Shown: positions 39,046-47,217 of the stretch, one piece after another
Position numbering within the stretch: position 1 is the first letter of the stretch
Layout of the letters: every line of letters begins with the position of its first letter
From: Tessaracoccus aquimaris
GTDB taxonomy: Bacteria > Actinomycetota > Actinomycetes > Propionibacteriales > Propionibacteriaceae
Direction of reading: 5' to 3'
Length of the DNA: 64,000 bases
NCBI RefSeq assembly: GCF_001997345.1
Contig: NZ_CP019606.1
Coordinates: 1,488,001-1,552,000 of the forward strand
Program-made: the position numbers and the translations under genes
Notes under the pieces: model-generated
Databases searched by the model: none
Seen by the model: the letters and a program-made list of their open reading frames with translations, nothing else
Told to the model about the DNA's origin: nothing

Positions 39046-41399
39046 GCGTTCTCCTTGGGCATCCAGGCGTAGTCGCGGGGGGTGACCATGCGCAGTTCCC
39101 CGCCGCCGGTGGTGACGTACTTCGTGGTGGAGGAGCCGACGACGACCAGCGAGTTCATGTCGACCCATTCGGGCTTGAACTCGGCGAGCGTGCTCATCAG
39201 CACCTTCTGGCGGGACCGGCACGCCTGCTGCACGACCGCGATGGGCGTGTCGGGGCCGCGCTGTGCGCCGAGGATCTCCAGCGCTCGGGGCAGGTGCCTG
39301 GTGCGGGTGCGGCTGCGCGGGTTGTACAGGGCGACCACGAAGTCGCCGTCGGCGGCGGCGTGCAGGCGCTTCTCGATGTTGTTCCAGTCGGTGTGCAGGT
39401 CGGACAGCGACAAGGTGACGTGGTCGTGGCCGAGCGGCGCACCGAGGATCGCCGAGACGGCGAGGCTCGCGGTGACGCCCGGCACGATCTCGACGTCGAT
39501 GCCCTCGGTGCCCTGCTCAAGCACGGGGCTGGCCATGGCGTAGATCGCCGGGTCGCCACCGCAGACGAGCGCGACGTTCTCCCCCGCTCGCGCCGCCTCA
39601 ATCGCGGCGGCTGTGCGGGCCTCCTCGGTGCCCATCTTCGACGCGTAGATCCGGGTGCCGGGGCGGGCAAGGTCGCGGATCTGCTTGACGTATGGGCCGT
39701 AGCCGACGATGAAGGTGGCCTGTCGCAGCGCGGTCTGGGCGCGCTGGGTGAGCAGGTCGCGGGAGCCAGGGCCGAGGCCGACGACGCTGAGCCTTCCGCG
39801 CGCAGGCAGCCGCCCGATCGCGCAGGTGGCGTCGGTGTTGCGCTGCTTGGGGACGATCAACTCCGCTCCGTGGGCAAGCACGGAGGCCTCCGACACGGAA
39901 GGCGTGCCGACGTGACCCTCGACGAGAGCGCTGGGGGTCGGCACCTCCTGGCCGGCGAGTTCGTCGGCCGGGTAGTCGATGAGCGGGACGCCGAGGTCCT
40001 TGACCAGCTTGAGGAAGCCGATCTCGCCGGCCTTGACGTCGATCGTGGTGATGGCGGCGACCGACTCCAGCGCGAGCCCGTGCTCGGAGAGGGTGTCGGT
40101 GAGGAGTTGGCGGATGACGGCGATGTCGGTGCCACGGTTGCAGCCCATCCCGACGACGAGGCTCTTGGGGTGCAGCGTGACGGTGGGAAGCGCCGAGGCC
40201 GGGGCCTCGGCGAGGTCGGTGACCACGATCCGGGCGACCGGGTCGTCCGCGTCGCTCGACACGTTCTCGGGCAGCGGCGGTAGCGGCCACCCGGAGGTCT
40301 TCTCGACGAGGACGGGCCTGCCGTCGATCAGTGCGCGGGTGACGCCCGCGACGTCGCCGCTGTATGCCCAGCCGAGGGTGTCGAGGGCCGGCAGGTTGAG
40401 GGCGTCGGTCGCGGTGGTCAGCACCGGGGTCGCGCCGATCCCCTCGCCGATGCGGCGGGCGAGGTCGTTGGCTCCGCCCGCGTGCCCCCCGACGAGCGGG
40501 ACGGCGAAGCGGCCCGCCTCGTCGACGACGACCACGCCGGGGTCCGTGACCTTGCTGCGCAGCAGGGGCGCGACGAGGCGGGTGGTGGCGCCGAGCGCCA
40601 GGTGGCTGACGATCAGGTCGCACTCGCGCCAGGCGAGCGGGAGCAGGTGCGCGGCGGGGCCGTCGTAGCGCCGGGACGCCACGCCGAGGGCCGCGTCGAT
40701 CTCGTCGGCTCGGCGGCACGCGGCGGGGCTGCCGACGAGGTGGCCGACGACGGGTTCGGCGCCGGGCGCGCGGTCGCGCGGCGCCTCCGCGGCGATCAGG
40801 CCGGGATCGTCCGGGACGCCGTCGAGGACAAGCACGACGTTGGGTTCGGCGACGTCGTCCAGGGCGGAGGCCTGCTCGGCGGTCAGGACGCGGACCCGTT
40901 CGTCCGGCTCTCCGAGGCGTTCGGCAAGCACGAAGGTTCGGGCGGGCAGGGCGACCGCGAGTTCCCGGACGCCACCGTCGGCGGAGGTCAGCACCGCGAC
41001 CTTCCGGTGCCAGCGCGCCGCGGCGATGGCGGCGTCGAGGGGCTTGCCGTGTGCCGAGACCACCAGGGCGTCGTCCCACGGGAGGGCGACGGCGGCGAAG
41101 GCCGCCGCGACGGAACTGACGGCGGGCGAGACGGTGACCTCGTGGCCGGCGAGCCGGATCCGGCGCACGATCCCGTGGAAGCCCGGGTCGCCGCTCGCCA
41201 CGACCAGGACGTCGTCATTCGGGTCGGCCGCGCCGATCCGCTCGAGGGCAGGGGTCAGCGCGCCGAGCACGACCTGGCGTTCGGGTTCGACGCCCAGTTC
41301 GGCGAGGTGGCGCCGTCCCCCGACGACGAGCGCGGCGGTGGCGGCGAGGTCCCGGGTCGCCTGGCTCAGTTCGCCCAGGTAGCCGTGCACGTGGATCAT
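39042..41399 (-). CDS. CbiE-CbiG-CbiH fusion (cobalt-precorrin-7 C5-methyltransferase, cobalt-precorrin-5A hydrolase, cobalt-precorrin-3B C17-methyltransferase)
   Basis: A 785-residue triple fusion resembling cbiEGH of Propionibacterium. Residues 1-205: CbiE, LVVGGRRHLAEL, LVVASGDPGFHGIVRRI and TVSPAVSSVAAAFAAVALPWDDALVVSAHGK. Residues about 240-530: CbiG, LPLAWRECDLIVSHLALGATTRLVAPLLRSK, VPLVGGHAGGANDLARRIG, VVGMGCNRGTD and TTIDVKAGEIGFL. Residues about 536-785: CbiH, LSVVGLGPGSRDLLTQRA, VCGGDPAIYAMASPVLE, VEIVPGVTASLAVSAILGAPLGHDH and VALYNPRSRTRTRHL. In CbiE the usual glycine-rich GIGPGG start is replaced by HVHGYLGEL, seen as a degenerate SAM loop. ATG 41399; overlaps both neighbours by 4 bases. 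Confidence 0.93.
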   Translation of the reverse strand: MIHVHGYLGELSQATRDLAATAALVVGGRRHLAELGVEPERQVVLGALTPALERIGAADPNDDVLVVASGDPGFHGIVRRIRLAGHEVTVSPAVSSVAAAFAAVALPWDDALVVSAHGKPLDAAIAAARWHRKVAVLTSADGGVRELAVALPARTFVLAERLGEPDERVRVLTAEQASALDDVAEPNVVLVLDGVPDDPGLIAAEAPRDRAPGAEPVVGHLVGSPAACRRADEIDAALGVASRRYDGPAAHLLPLAWRECDLIVSHLALGATTRLVAPLLRSKVTDPGVVVVDEAGRFAVPLVGGHAGGANDLARRIGEGIGATPVLTTATDALNLPALDTLGWAYSGDVAGVTRALIDGRPVLVEKTSGWPLPPLPENVSSDADDPVARIVVTDLAEAPASALPTVTLHPKSLVVGMGCNRGTDIAVIRQLLTDTLSEHGLALESVAAITTIDVKAGEIGFLKLVKDLGVPLIDYPADELAGQEVPTPSALVEGHVGTPSVSEASVLAHGAELIVPKQRNTDATCAIGRLPARGRLSVVGLGPGSRDLLTQRAQTALRQATFIVGYGPYVKQIRDLARPGTRIYASKMGTEEARTAAAIEAARAGENVALVCGGDPAIYAMASPVLEQGTEGIDVEIVPGVTASLAVSAILGAPLGHDHVTLSLSDLHTDWNNIEKRLHAAADGDFVVALYNPRSRTRTRHLPRALEILGAQRGPDTPIAVVQQACRSRQKVLMSTLAEFKPEWVDMNSLVVVGSSTTKYVTTGGGELRMVTPRDYAWMPKENA

Positions 41400-42235
41400 C
41401 GGGTCTCTCCCTCGAGTCGGACGGCGCCCGCGCCGTTGGCGCGAAGGTCGGTTTGGGCGGTGGCCTCTGCGGCGCGGTACTCGTGCCGGAAGCCGGGGTG
41501 GTACAGGTGTGAGCGGGTGCCGCTGTGGCCCTCGGCGAGTGCCGGGCCGACAAGGACGACGGTGTGCTTCCACAACTTGTTCTCGCGCATGGTCGCCGAC
41601 AACTCGCCGAGCGGGCAGCGCAGCATCATCTCGTCCGGCCAGGAGACCCGGTAACCGACGATGCACGGCGTCTCCGGCGGGTACCCGCCCGCGAGGAGTT
41701 CCTCCTGCAGTTGCTTGTTGCGGGCGGCCGAGAGGTAGAGCGCCATGGTGGCGCCGTGGGCAGCGAACCCCTTGACCGTCTCGCGCGGCGGCATGGGGGT
41801 GCGGCCGCCCTCGAGCCTGGTGAGGATCAGCGACTGGGACACCTCGGGGATGGTGATCTCCGAGTTCATCCTCGCGGCGGTGGCCGAGTAGGCGGAGACA
41901 CCGGGGACGGTCTCGAAGTCGAGGCCGAGTTGCCTGCACATCTCGTACTGCTCCCCGGTCGCCCCGTAGATGGACGGGTCTCCGGTATGGACGCGCGCCA
42001 CGAGCAGGCCCTCGTCTGCGGCGCGTCGGTAGTGGGCCGCGGTGTCCTCCAGCGCCGCGGAGGCCGAGTCGACGACAAGCGCGTCGGGACGGGCTCCAGC
42101 GACGATCCCCGGGTGCACCAGGCTGGAGGCCCAGATCACGATGTCGGCGCGGGAGATGACGTCTGCGCCGCGCACGGTGATGAGGTCGGCGGCGCCGGGG
42201 CCCGCCCCCACGAAGATGACCTTGCCGCGGTTCAC
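41396..42235 (-). CDS. cobM: Precorrin-4 / cobalt-precorrin-4 C11-methyltransferase
   Basis: A 279-residue CobM/CbiF-type tetrapyrrole methylase. Signatures: [100 protein letters not shown]-like block (with GGRTP), [20 protein letters not shown] and [12 protein letters not shown]. GTG 42235 overlaps cobI by 4 bases. The ~20 C-terminal residues are a variable tail. Confidence 0.94.
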   Translation of the reverse strand: [279 protein letters not shown]

Positions 42236-42987
42236 AGCCGTCCCCCCGCCTGGTCGCCGCGGGCGGCGGGAGCCAGCACCGTCGAGAAGTAGGGGGCGGT
42301 CGCGTCGTCGTCGAGGTCGGCCAGCCGGATCAGTTCCTGCCGGTCGAGGCCGAGGTTGACGCCGAGCACCGCATCGCGGCCCTTGGATCGCAGGGTCGCC
42401 ACGACCTCCGGCATCCGCCGTCCGCCCTTGTAGGCGACCACGGTGTCGACGGCGTCGAGCACCCGCTCCAGGGCATCGAGGCCGGCGGTGACGGGGACGA
42501 GTGCGAGGGTCTCGGTGCCCTCGACGAGCGGGGTGCGACTGGTGGCGGCAAGGGCCTGCATGGCGGTGATGCCGGGGATCACCTCGACGGCGACGTCGGG
42601 GCGGCGCTCCAGGACGTGCGCGGCTAGGTAGGAGAACGTCGAATAGACGCTCGGGTCCCCGACAGTGGCGAAGGCGACGCACCGGGCGCCATCGTCGAAC
42701 GCGTCCACGGCGGCGGTGGCGGAGGCGAGCCACGCGGCCTTGCGTCGGGGGCTGACGCCGCTGCGGTCGGCCATCGAGAAGGGCACCCGGACGATCCGGG
42801 CGTCCGGCGCGTTGGCCAGCACGATCTGTTCCGCCCGGCCCGGCCCGTCGCCGGACTCCTCCGTCGCGGGCACCAGCACCGCGTCGGCGATCTCGAGCGC
42901 GCGGGTCGCCTTGAGGGTGATGAGGTCTGGGTCGCCTGGTCCGACTCCGATGCCGATGAGGCGTGGCTGCGATGGGGGATGCGTCAT
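42232..42987 (-). CDS. cobI: Precorrin-2 / cobalt-precorrin-2 C20-methyltransferase
   Basis: A 251-residue CobI/CbiL-type methylase, the first methylation after cobalt insertion. Signatures: RLIGIGVGPGDPDLITLKATRALEIADAVLVPA, ARCVAFATVGDPSVYSTFSYLAAHVL, VAVEVIPGITAMQALAATSRTPLVEG and DTVVAYKGGRRMPEVV. ATG 42987 is the first start after the riboswitch and has AAAGGCGACC upstream. It leads the cobI-cobM-cbiEGH-cbiX/sirC-cbiC-cbiD operon, in which each gene overlaps or nearly touches the next. Confidence 0.94.
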   Translation of the reverse strand: MTHPPSQPRLIGIGVGPGDPDLITLKATRALEIADAVLVPATEESGDGPGRAEQIVLANAPDARIVRVPFSMADRSGVSPRRKAAWLASATAAVDAFDDGARCVAFATVGDPSVYSTFSYLAAHVLERRPDVAVEVIPGITAMQALAATSRTPLVEGTETLALVPVTAGLDALERVLDAVDTVVAYKGGRRMPEVVATLRSKGRDAVLGVNLGLDRQELIRLADLDDDATAPYFSTVLAPAARGDQAGGRL

Positions 42988-43009
42988 CCTGGTCGCCTTT
43001 CTGGGTCTC

Positions 43010-43145
43010 TCGCCCGAGGTGTGCGGCGCATGGGATGAGTTCCTGACTCCCGCACCATCGGGTGCGGTCACAGTGGCGGGACCGTGCCGGACTTACACCG
43101 GCTTCCTCAAGCATTCCCATGCTCGGGTGAAGTCTTGCAGGGGCC
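43010..43145 (-). promoter_or_regulatory. Cobalamin riboswitch 3, upstream of cobI
   Basis: Minus-strand core GAGGAAGCCGGTGTAAGTCC, then CACGGTCCCGCCACTGTGA (complement of 43068 onward) and the GAGTCAGGAACT element with a CCGCACCC/GGGTGCGG-like stem between. The 5' portion has CTGCAAGACTTCACCC. It controls the six-gene corrin operon. Boundaries approximate. Confidence 0.92.
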
Positions 43146-43241
43146 GTCAGGACCTCGTCAGGCGGGGTCGCTCAAGGGTGCCGCCACGCGCGACCGCACG
43201 GCGATAGGCTCCTGCTACACCACGGACGTGAGGAGACAGGC

Positions 43242-44186
43242 ATGACCACGATGAGGACCGTTCCGCTCGGCGGCACCGGGAAAGAGGTGCCCAACGTCGT
43301 CCTGGGGTTGATGCGCATCGCCGACAAGTCCGACGCAGAGATCCGCGAACTGGTGGGGACCGCGCGGGAGGCGGGCATCGACTTCTTCGATCATGCCGAC
43401 ATCTACGGGGGTCGCGACCACGCCTGCGAGGAGCGGTTCGCGGACGCGATGCGGCTCTCCACCGCCGAACGCGGCGAAATCACGATCCAGACCAAGTGCG
43501 GCATCGTGACCGACGGGCCGTACTTCGACTTCTCCTACGAGCACATCATGGGCCAGGTCGAGGGGTCGCTGCGCGCGCTGCGCACGGACTACATCGACGT
43601 GCTGCTGCTGCACCGCCCGGACGCGCTTGTCGAACCGGAGGAGGTCGCCCGGGCGTTCGACGAGTTGGAGTCGGCGGGCAAGGTGCGCGCGTTCGGCGTC
43701 TCGAACCACACGCCCCGCCAGATCGACCTGCTGAAGACGGCCGTGCGCCAACCGCTGGTGGCGAACCAGTTGCAGTTGTCGATCACGCACTCGCCGCTGA
43801 TCGCGCAGGGCGTCGCGGCGAACATGTCCGACCTCGACCAGTCGGTGGTGCTGGACGGCGGCGGCCTCGTCGAGTACTGCCGGATCAACAACCTGACGAT
43901 CCAGGCGTGGTCGCCGTTCCAGGGCGGCTTCTTCACGGGCGTGTTCCTCGGCTCGGACGAGTACCCCGAGTTGAACGCGGTGATCGACCGGCTCGCGGCG
44001 AAGTACGACGTGCCGCCGATCGCGATCGCGACGGCGTGGATCACGCGGCACCCGGCGGGCATGCAGGTCGTGCTCGGCACCACGACCCCGGACCGGGTCG
44101 CGGGCGCGGCGCTGGGCTCGGACATCCCGCTGACGCGCAGCGAGTGGTACGAACTGTTCCGGGCGGGCGGCCACCGGGTTCCGTGA
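43242..44186 (+). CDS. Aldo/keto reductase, YdhF-like
   Basis: A 314-residue (alpha/beta)8 NADPH-dependent oxidoreductase. The active site is complete: D50 and Y55 in FFDHADIYGG, K85 in TIQTKCG and H124 in LLLHRPD. The NADPH site segment AFGVSNHTPRQIDLL and the C-terminal IAIATAWITRHPAGMQVVLGTTTPDRV are typical. The substrate is unknown. ATG 43242 follows GAGGAG. It converges with cobQ; the tandem array at 44194-44772 lies between. Confidence 0.88.
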   Translation: MTTMRTVPLGGTGKEVPNVVLGLMRIADKSDAEIRELVGTAREAGIDFFDHADIYGGRDHACEERFADAMRLSTAERGEITIQTKCGIVTDGPYFDFSYEHIMGQVEGSLRALRTDYIDVLLLHRPDALVEPEEVARAFDELESAGKVRAFGVSNHTPRQIDLLKTAVRQPLVANQLQLSITHSPLIAQGVAANMSDLDQSVVLDGGGLVEYCRINNLTIQAWSPFQGGFFTGVFLGSDEYPELNAVIDRLAAKYDVPPIAIATAWITRHPAGMQVVLGTTTPDRVAGAALGSDIPLTRSEWYELFRAGGHRVP

Positions 44187-44193
44187 CGATCGC

Positions 44194-44772
44194 TGGTTGA
44201 GCCAGCCCGCCGACGAAGTCGCGCGGTGCGTCGAAACCTCCCGCACCCGCACGCCGAGCCAGCCCCAGGGCACTAGAGGCATCACCCGAGACCCCGCGGA
44301 GCTCACCGGGGTTTCGACCGATGTCGACCGCTCCGCGCCCGACATGGCTCAACCAGCGACACGTTGGTTGAGCCAGCCCGCCGACGAAGTCGCGCGGTGC
44401 GTCGAAACCTCCCGCACCCACGCAGCGAGCCAGTCCCGGGCATCACCCGAGACCCCGCGCCCCTCACGGGGGTTTCGACCGATGTCGACCGCTCCGCGCC
44501 CGACATGGCTCAACCAGCGACAGGTTGGTTGAGCCAGCCCGCCGACGAAGTCGCGCGGTGCGTCGAAACCTCCCGCACCCACGCAGCGAGCCAGTCCACG
44601 GGCATCACCCGAGACCCCGCGCCCCTCACGGGGGTTTCGACCGATGTCGACCGCTCCGCGCCCGACATGGCTCAACCAGCGACACGTTGGTTGAGCCAGC
44701 CCACCGACGAAGTCGCGCGGTACGTCGAAACCTCGACACCCGCGCAGGGAGCCAGCCCCAGGGAACGAGCGG
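44194..44772. repeat. Tandem array of 161-171 bp units with inverted GTTGAGC ends
   Basis: Three full units (44194-44364, 171 bp; 44365-44525, 161 bp; 44526-44687, 162 bp) and a partial fourth from 44688. Each starts TGGTTGAGCCAGCCC, has ACGAAGTCGCGCGG and GTCGAAACCTC, later GGGTTTCGACCGATGTCGAC, and ends CATGGCTCAACCA, so start and end are inverted copies and the GTCGAAACC/GGTTTCGAC pair is nested inside. Units 2 and 3 are nearly identical. It fills the gap between the convergent aldo/keto reductase and cobQ and could act as a terminator. Similar TTGAGC...GTCGAAACC elements are familiar in actinobacterial genomes. No protein is coded. Confidence 0.85.
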
Positions 44773-46215
44773 CTAGCGGGCGAGCGAAAGCAGAGCGTCG
44801 ACGTCGATGTGTTCCTCGATCGCGTCTGCCGTCGTCTCGATCATCGTCTCGCGCAGCGCGCCGAAACTGATGCCCTCCCCTGACGGCGACCAGTCGCGGC
44901 CCGCCTGGGCGGCGACCTCGCGCAGCCAGGCGCGACGGAAGCCGTCCGACTCGAGCGACCCGTGCCACATCGTGCCCCACACCGAACCGGCGCGGACGCC
45001 GTCGAGGAAGGGCTCGTGGCCCGGGTCGACCGTGCAGATGCCGTGGTGGATCTCGTAGCCGGTGACGGCCTCGCCGCGCCAGGATCCCTCCGGGCGCGCC
45101 AGCACCTTCTCGGCGTGGAACCGCACCGAGACGGGCAGCAGGCCGAGCCCGTCGGCGCGGCCGCTGCCCTCCACGTCGTCGTCGATGGTGCGGGCCAGCA
45201 TCTGGTAGCCGCCGCAGATCCCGAGCACCGGGCGACCCGCGGCGGCGCGGGCCTCGATGACGGCGGCGATGCCGGTCTCGCGCAGCCAGGCGAGGTCGTC
45301 GAGCGTCGAGCGGGAGCCGGGCAGCACGACGACGTCGGCGGCCTCGACCTGGCGCGGGTCGACAGTCACGGTGACGTCGACGCCGGGCTCCTGCGCGAGG
45401 GCGTCGACGTCGGTGGCGTTGGAGATGCGCGGCAGCCGGACGGCCGCGATCGTGAGGTCGGACGGGTCGGCGGCGCGGCCGTCGGAGCGCCAGCGGCCGA
45501 CCTCGAGCGCGTCCTCGCCGTCGACCCAGACGCCGTGCAGGTACGGGAGCACGCCGAAGTTCGCCAGCCCGGTGCGGGCGCTGATGTCGTCGAGTCCCGG
45601 GTCGAGGATCGACTGGTCGCCGCGGAACTTGTTGATGATGTAGCCCGAGAGCAGCGCACGGTCCGGTTCTTCGAGGAGGCCCCAGGTGCCGTAGATCGAG
45701 GCGAGCACTCCCCCGCGGTCGATGTCGCCGACCAGCGCGACCGGCAGGTCGAAGCGACGGGCGAGGCCCATGTTGGTGTAGTCGCCTGCGCGCAGGTTGA
45801 TCTCGGCGGGAGATCCTGCCCCCTCGCAGACGATCAGGTCGTGCCGGGCGGACAGTTCCTCGTAGGCGGCGAACGCGGCCTCGGCCAGGTGCCTGCGCTC
45901 GGTGGCGTACTCCCCCGCCTCGAGCGTGCCGAACGGCTGCCCGCGCAGCACCACGAAGCTGCGCCGGTCGGTGCCCGGCTTCAGCAGCACGGGGTTGAGC
46001 ACCGAGGTGGGCGTGACGCCCGCGGCGAGCGCCTGCAGGTACTGGGCGCGGCCGATCTCGGACCCGTCGAGGCACACCATCGAGTTGTTGCTCATGTTCT
46101 GCGCCTTGAACGGGGCAACGTCGATGCCGCGCCGCCGGGCGACCCGGCACAGGCCCGTCACGAACAGCGACTTGCCCGCGTCGGACGACGTGCCCGCGAT
46201 GAGGATTCCGGTCAT
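44773..46215 (-). CDS. cobQ: Cobyric acid synthase
   Basis: A 480-residue CobQ/CbiP that amidates b, d, e and g side chains of adenosylcobyrinate diamide. N-terminal P-loop-like LIAGTSSDAGKSLFVTGLCR, then FKAQNMSNNSMV, LLKPGTDRRSFVVLRGQ and INKFRGDQSILDPGL. C-terminal class I amidotransferase: VVLPGSRSTLDDLAWLRE, RPVLGICGGYQMLARTI (nucleophile Cys) and VTGYEIHHGICT (His). ATG 46215 overlaps the cbiB stop (ATGA) and is preferred to the in-frame ATG at 46230. Confidence 0.95.
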   Translation of the reverse strand: MTGILIAGTSSDAGKSLFVTGLCRVARRRGIDVAPFKAQNMSNNSMVCLDGSEIGRAQYLQALAAGVTPTSVLNPVLLKPGTDRRSFVVLRGQPFGTLEAGEYATERRHLAEAAFAAYEELSARHDLIVCEGAGSPAEINLRAGDYTNMGLARRFDLPVALVGDIDRGGVLASIYGTWGLLEEPDRALLSGYIINKFRGDQSILDPGLDDISARTGLANFGVLPYLHGVWVDGEDALEVGRWRSDGRAADPSDLTIAAVRLPRISNATDVDALAQEPGVDVTVTVDPRQVEAADVVVLPGSRSTLDDLAWLRETGIAAVIEARAAAGRPVLGICGGYQMLARTIDDDVEGSGRADGLGLLPVSVRFHAEKVLARPEGSWRGEAVTGYEIHHGICTVDPGHEPFLDGVRAGSVWGTMWHGSLESDGFRRAWLREVAAQAGRDWSPSGEGISFGALRETMIETTADAIEEHIDVDALLSLAR

Positions 46216-47153
46216 CTCTTCCTTCCACATATGGCCAGCGCCGCGACGCAGCCAGCGGTGACGACCGCGGTGACGCGGGTCACGAGCCGGGCCGCGCGGC
46301 GAAGTTCGGGCGACCTGGGGCGCGGCCCCTCCCCGAGCAGGTCGCGGTCCTCGGAGCGGGAGAAGTACACATTGGTGCCGCCCAACTGGACGCCGAGCGC
46401 CCCGGCCCATGCGCTCTCGCACCATCCGCCGTTGGGCGATGGGTGCTTCGCCCCGTCGCGTCGCATGATCCGCCAGGCGTGCCGCGCGTCGCCGCCGACG
46501 GTGGGCGCGAGCAGGCAGGCGACGGCCCCCGTGACGCGGGCGGGGGCCAGGTCGGCGACGTCGTCGAGCCTCGCGGCGGCCGTCCCGAACCGCGCGTAGC
46601 GCTCGTTGCGGTGACCGACCATCGCGTCGAGCGTGTTGAGGCAGCGGTGCACGACCATGCCGGGGACGCCGAGCAGCGTCCCCCACAGCAGCGACGCGAC
46701 CGCGGCGTCTGCGGTGTTCTCCGCCATCGACTCGACGGCGGCGCGCGCCAGTTCCGGCTCGTCCAATTGCTCGGGGTCGCGGCCGCAGAGGTTGCCGAGC
46801 CGGGCGCGGGCGCCGCCCAGGTCGCCCTCGTCGAGACGGTCGGCCATCAGGTCACCCTCCCGTGCGAGGCTCCTTGCACCGAGCACCGCCCAGGTCGTGA
46901 CGGCGGTGGCAAGGGTGTGTGCGACGGGGTGGCGCCTGCTGACCCGCTCGACCAGCAGCGCGGCGGCTGCGACGGGAGCGACGGTCGCCGCGACGTGGAG
47001 CGCCCCCGCGGCGGTGTCGTCGGCGTAGGTCGACTCCTCCACCCGCGCGGCCCACGTCCCGAACCAGGCGACGGGGTGGTGGCGGCGGGGATCTCCGAGG
47101 ACCCGGTCGGCGACGACGCCGAGCGCGATCCCGGCGGCACGGCTGACAAGCAT
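46212..47153 (-). CDS. cbiB: Adenosylcobinamide-phosphate synthase
   Basis: A 313-residue integral membrane CbiB/CobD that couples cobyric acid to aminopropanol (phosphate). Conserved blocks: ADRVLGDPRRHHPVAWFG at the N-terminus, VESMAENTADAAVASLLWG, VVHRCLNTLDAMVGHRNERYARFGTAAARLDDVADLAPARV (read over 46,540-46,660) and HPSPNGGWCESAWAGALGVQLGGTNVYF, the signature of the family. ATG 47153. Its aminopropanol phosphate partner comes from the CobD-like half of the 801-residue fusion. Confidence 0.95.
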   Translation of the reverse strand: MLVSRAAGIALGVVADRVLGDPRRHHPVAWFGTWAARVEESTYADDTAAGALHVAATVAPVAAAALLVERVSRRHPVAHTLATAVTTWAVLGARSLAREGDLMADRLDEGDLGGARARLGNLCGRDPEQLDEPELARAAVESMAENTADAAVASLLWGTLLGVPGMVVHRCLNTLDAMVGHRNERYARFGTAAARLDDVADLAPARVTGAVACLLAPTVGGDARHAWRIMRRDGAKHPSPNGGWCESAWAGALGVQLGGTNVYFSRSEDRDLLGEGPRPRSPELRRAARLVTRVTAVVTAGCVAALAICGRKR

Positions 47154-47193
47154 GGCCGCGACGCTAGCACCACTGACCCGACGCGCGGGCGCG

Positions 47194-47217
47194 GGTCTGG
47201 CGTTGAGCGGTGCTCAC
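47194..47217. repeat. Collapsed copy (E) of the GTTGAGC element
   Basis: GGTCTGGCGTTGAGC, identical to the left flank and end of element A, is followed after GGT by GCTCACGGC, a damaged right end. It looks like an element whose interior was deleted. It lies between cbiB (start 47153) and the phosphatase stop. Confidence 0.5.

Noticed and set aside
37795..39222. Longer start of the CbiX-SirC gene at 39222
   Set aside because: The extra 59 residues are Arg/His-rich shadow sequence overlapping the CbiH coding end; ATG 39045 begins at the conserved CbiX motif.
44194..44772. CRISPR array
   Set aside because: Units are 161-171 bp with inverted ends, not short repeats with unique spacers, and there are no cas genes.
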